From contig JACCVN010000435.1 in assembly GCA_013698165.1 (NCBI GenBank), forward strand, positions 1-8,925: DNA of 8,925 nucleotides, read 5' to 3'. This DNA comes from Parachlamydiaceae bacterium (lineage in GTDB: Bacteria > Chlamydiota > Chlamydiia > Chlamydiales > Parachlamydiaceae). Numbering within the stretch: the stretch's first letter is position 1; every line of letters begins with the position of its first letter. The notes under the pieces are model-generated. The model did no database searches, had not been told where the DNA came from, and saw only the letters and a program-made list of their open reading frames with translations. This document shows positions 6,191 to 8,925 of this stretch, in pieces. A program made the translations under genes and the position numbers.

Positions 6191-8398
6191 ATGGTTAAGT
6201 CAGAAAAACTTCGAATTGGCGTTTTGATGGGTGGCATCTCTGCAGAGCGGGAGGTTTCATTTAATTCCGGCAGGACTGTCTTCGACCATCTCGATACCAC
6301 TCATTATGATGTTGTTCCCCTTTTTCAAACTGATGATGGGCTTATCTACAAGCTACCGTGGCATTTCTTGCATCGCGGTAAGAGCACTGACTTTAGTCAC
6401 CGCCTCCCGCACGAATCCCAACAAATCCCTTGGGATGCCTTAAAAGGAACTGTCGATTTCATTTATTCTACTCTTCATGGTTTTCGTAGTGAAGATGGTG
6501 TGCTTCAAGGGGCTCTTGAGCTTCTTGGTATTCCTTACTTAGGTTCCAAAATTCTTGGCAGCGCTGTGGGAATGGATAAAGCCTTTGCTAAAAAAGTCTT
6601 TTCCCAGCATGGGATCAAAACTCCTAAAGGCGTTGTACTTACTCGTCAACAGATTGCCTCTCGGTCGATCCCTTCGATTGTTGCCGAGCTTGAAGAGGCT
6701 GGCATTGCCCTTCCTTACATTGTCAAACCTGTAAATGAAGGTTCTAGTTTAGGTGTATCGTGTGTGGAAACTATCGAACAGCTCGTTCCGGCCCTTTCTA
6801 AAGCTCTTGTCAGCAATTCGGCATCAGCCTCAGTATTGATTGAAGAGAAAATCATAGGCATGGAATTTGTCGCTACATTAATCCAAAAAAATGATCTTTC
6901 GTGGGCTGTCCTGCCTATCACCGAAATTGTTCCTGAAGAAGGAACTCGTTTTTTTGACTACGAACAAAAATATATGCCTGGAAGGGCAAAGAAAATTACA
7001 CCTGCACGCTGTTCAGAAGCTGATCTGGAAATCATTAATGCAAATTGCAGCTTAGCAACACAAGCTCTGAATTTTTCTACGATATCTCGAGTTGACGGTT
7101 TTTTAACTGCCCAAGGTGAAGTGGTGATCATTGATACGCAGCCATTTCCAAACATGGCCCCTACGTCCTTTGTTTTCCAACAGGCGGCCCTCTCAGGGAT
7201 GACCCACACTCAACTTATTAATTACCTTATCGATCATGAACTTAAAAGATCGGGCTACGATTTGACCACCCACTTTGATGAGGGCCTTCTGATGGATAAA
7301 AGTACTGAAAAAAAGATGCGCCTTGCTGTTATCCTTGGAGGTACTTCTAACGAAAGAGAAATATCCCTCGAGTCAGGAAGAAATATTTGTTACAAGCTGT
7401 CGCCTCGTAAGTATGAGGTGACCCCGCTATTTCTATGGGAAGAATCCAAACTTTATGAGTTGACCCCGGAATTACTGATTCAAAATAAGACTGAAACGAT
7501 TGCTGAAGGGTTGACACCTTCAATGGTTGTATTATGGTCGACTCTGCCTTCTAGATTTGACTTCATTTTTATTGGTCTTCATGGTGGTAAAGGCGAGAAT
7601 GGTTCGGTCCAAGGGATGCTGGAAATGCTTAACATGCCCTATAATGGCTCGGGAGTCCTTAGCAGTTCTCTTTGTATGAATAAATTTAAAACAAACGAAT
7701 TTCTGGCTGCCCAAGGATTTGACGTGCCGGCCTCTGCACTTGTATCCCGTTCAGAATGGCAATCGTATAACAAGAAAGAAGAGAAATTATTGCGATGTTC
7801 CTCTATCTCCTCAGAGCTTGGTTTCCCACTGATTCTTAAGCCTCACGATGATGGATGCAGTGTCATGGTGAAAAAGATCAAAAATCCTACAGAGCTTCTT
7901 CAAGAGCTAGAACATTTTTTTAGTGGCCCAAAAGATATTTCTATGTTAGAGGCTTTTGTGCCCGGCATCGAGTTGACCTGTGGTGTCATCGGTAATGAGT
8001 CGCCACAAGCATTGCCACCATCTATGGTGGTGACTAAGGCCGATATCCTTTCTATCGAAGAAAAATTCTTACCTGGTGAAGGGGAAAATCAAACTCCTGC
8101 CCTGATCCCTGCTTCTGCCCTGAAATTAACTCAAGAAACTGTTGAGAAAGCTTTTCAAGCTCTCGGTTGTAAAGGCTACGCACGCATAGACTGTTTCTAT
8201 CAGAACAAAGAACATAGCCCCACAGGAAATGAACGAATTGTTATCCTCGAAGTTAACACCTTGCCGGGAATGACGCCTGCCACCTGTATTTTTCATCAGG
8301 CTGCAGAAATTGGACTTCGCCCCATGGAGTTCATCGACAGAATTGTCTCCCTGGGCCTAGAAAATCACGCTTCAGTACCCTCAGAGTTAATTCACTAA
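6191..8398 (+). CDS. ddl: Tandem two-domain D-alanine:D-alanine ligase
   Basis: Ddl joins two D-alanines with ATP in the cytoplasm for peptidoglycan precursors. Normal Ddl has about 300-370 residues; this protein has 735 and contains two complete ATP-grasp Ddl units, about 7-350 and 375-720. Unit 1 keeps GGISAERE (E19), MDK (K130), K179, EGSSLGV (183-189), DYEQKY (256-261) and RVD (300-302), but the usual ExN metal motif is DTQPFPNM (D315, Q317). Unit 2 keeps GGTSNERE (E388), MNK (K498), K550, RID (665-667) and EVNTLPGM (E687, N689), but its loop is DDGCSVMV (553-560) and the omega-loop KY is KF (K625, F626). The ATG is set by GGGGAG at 6180-6185. No stop or frameshift separates the units. 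The gene overlaps the convergent esterase gene by 12 bases. One or both halves may have changed specificity. Confidence 0.93.
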   Translation: MVKSEKLRIGVLMGGISAEREVSFNSGRTVFDHLDTTHYDVVPLFQTDDGLIYKLPWHFLHRGKSTDFSHRLPHESQQIPWDALKGTVDFIYSTLHGFRSEDGVLQGALELLGIPYLGSKILGSAVGMDKAFAKKVFSQHGIKTPKGVVLTRQQIASRSIPSIVAELEEAGIALPYIVKPVNEGSSLGVSCVETIEQLVPALSKALVSNSASASVLIEEKIIGMEFVATLIQKNDLSWAVLPITEIVPEEGTRFFDYEQKYMPGRAKKITPARCSEADLEIINANCSLATQALNFSTISRVDGFLTAQGEVVIIDTQPFPNMAPTSFVFQQAALSGMTHTQLINYLIDHELKRSGYDLTTHFDEGLLMDKSTEKKMRLAVILGGTSNEREISLESGRNICYKLSPRKYEVTPLFLWEESKLYELTPELLIQNKTETIAEGLTPSMVVLWSTLPSRFDFIFIGLHGGKGENGSVQGMLEMLNMPYNGSGVLSSSLCMNKFKTNEFLAAQGFDVPASALVSRSEWQSYNKKEEKLLRCSSISSELGFPLILKPHDDGCSVMVKKIKNPTELLQELEHFFSGPKDISMLEAFVPGIELTCGVIGNESPQALPPSMVVTKADILSIEEKFLPGEGENQTPALIPASALKLTQETVEKAFQALGCKGYARIDCFYQNKEHSPTGNERIVILEVNTLPGMTPATCIFHQAAEIGLRPMEFIDRIVSLGLENHASVPSELIH
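7280..7294 (+). promoter_or_regulatory. Possible internal ribosome site and start for the second Ddl unit
   Basis: GAGGG (7280-7284) lies seven bases before an in-frame ATG (7292-7294, codon 368). That ATG falls in the linker just before the second Ddl unit and would give a 368-residue protein, the size of a free-standing Ddl. The spacing and sequence are as good as those of the other genes here. Use of this start is inference. Confidence 0.4.
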
Positions 8399-8925
8399 CG
8401 CTTTTACCCAATTGATTTCATCGGCATTGATTTTATGCCCCATGCCTGGGTAGACCTTGAATGTGACGTTCGCTCCAAGCCTTTTTAACAGATCTCTCGA
8501 CGCTTCCGCTCTTGACAATGGGACGTGTGGGTCTTGATCACTTGTGCCGATGAAAATTTTTGTGCCGGCGAAATCGCCCTTATACTTTGATTCGTTGAGC
8601 GTTTCACCTATTAACCCACCGGTAAATGCGATCACACCACCATATTTTGCTGGAAATCTTGCAGTAGTTTCTAGGGCCAGACAAGCCCCCTGAGAAAATC
8701 CTAAAATATAGATCTGTTCTGTGGGAATGTTAATAGAAATATCATCAATCAATTTTTTTACATTTTCAACGGCTGAGGATAACCACGGTTCGTTCTTGCT
8801 TTCTTCTACCATAAAGCTATAAGGATACCAGCTATTGTTCGTGGCTCCGGGAGCCGCCAGAAAGAAAGTCTCATCACAAAATTCTTGCGCCAACTTTAAA
8901 ATGTCCTGAGCGCTGCCTCCACGAC
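8387..8925 (-). CDS. Phospholipase/carboxylesterase-family serine hydrolase (5' end cut off)
   Basis: This alpha/beta hydrolase probably cleaves carboxylic or lysophospholipid esters in the cytoplasm; the real substrate is unknown. The frame is open to the window edge and reads (G)RGGSAQDILKLAQEF, which is the oxyanion-side HGRGG block of this family. The gene therefore starts outside the window, and the TTG at 8893 should not be taken as the start. The catalytic triad is visible: Ser in GFSQG (codon 8693-8695), Asp in the DQDPHVP segment (most likely codon 8531-8533) and His in GMGHK (codon 8435-8437). About 178 residues are present out of the roughly 200-220 usual for the family, so perhaps 20-40 are missing. 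It converges on ddl and their ends overlap by 12 bases. Confidence 0.9.
   Translation of the reverse strand, partial: RGGSAQDILKLAQEFCDETFFLAAPGATNNSWYPYSFMVEESKNEPWLSSAVENVKKLIDDISINIPTEQIYILGFSQGACLALETTARFPAKYGGVIAFTGGLIGETLNESKYKGDFAGTKIFIGTSDQDPHVPLSRAEASRDLLKRLGANVTFKVYPGMGHKINADEINWVKALVN

Noticed and set aside
8893..8893. TTG start for the esterase
   Set aside because: The frame continues upstream to the window edge and encodes the conserved RGGSA block, so the real start is outside the window.

Overview
This is an ordinary bacterial chromosomal window, moderately AT-rich, with seven protein genes and no rRNA, tRNA, CRISPR array or insertion sequence that I can see. The GroES, GroEL and small zinc-ribbon proteins read, from memory of these families, most like those of chlamydia-like or other PVC-group bacteria. 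That placement is inference and only moderately sure.

Layout. Positions 77-3398 hold a two-gene operon for non-homologous end joining: ku, then, 13 bases later, ligD with its domains in the order phosphoesterase, ligase, polymerase. A weak terminator-like hairpin overlaps the ligD stop. A good sigma70-type promoter (3432-3460) then drives groES and groEL (3520-5540), which end in a clear hairpin-plus-T-run terminator. The 346-base gap 5541-5886 holds that terminator, a foldback element of about 178 bases (5648-5825) with an almost perfect 62-base palindrome at its core, and a short degenerate hexamer array. Next come a FmdB-type zinc-ribbon protein (5887-6147) and a 735-residue protein made of two D-alanine:D-alanine ligase units in tandem (6191-8398). 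On the minus strand, converging on the ligase gene and overlapping its end by 12 bases, is a serine esterase of the phospholipase/carboxylesterase family whose 5' end lies outside the window.

How the parts fit. Ku and LigD together form a complete two-component break-repair system: Ku binds the DNA end, and LigD trims, fills and seals it. GroES and GroEL form the folding chamber. No CIRCE operator is visible before groES. The double ligase should act in peptidoglycan precursor synthesis in the cytoplasm.

The most striking point is in the double ligase. Each half has lost a different part of the usual Ddl active site: the first half has an altered metal-binding motif, and the second has an altered glycine-rich loop and a Tyr-to-Phe change in the omega loop. 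An in-frame ATG with a good Shine-Dalgarno sequence just before the second half suggests that this half could also be made alone.
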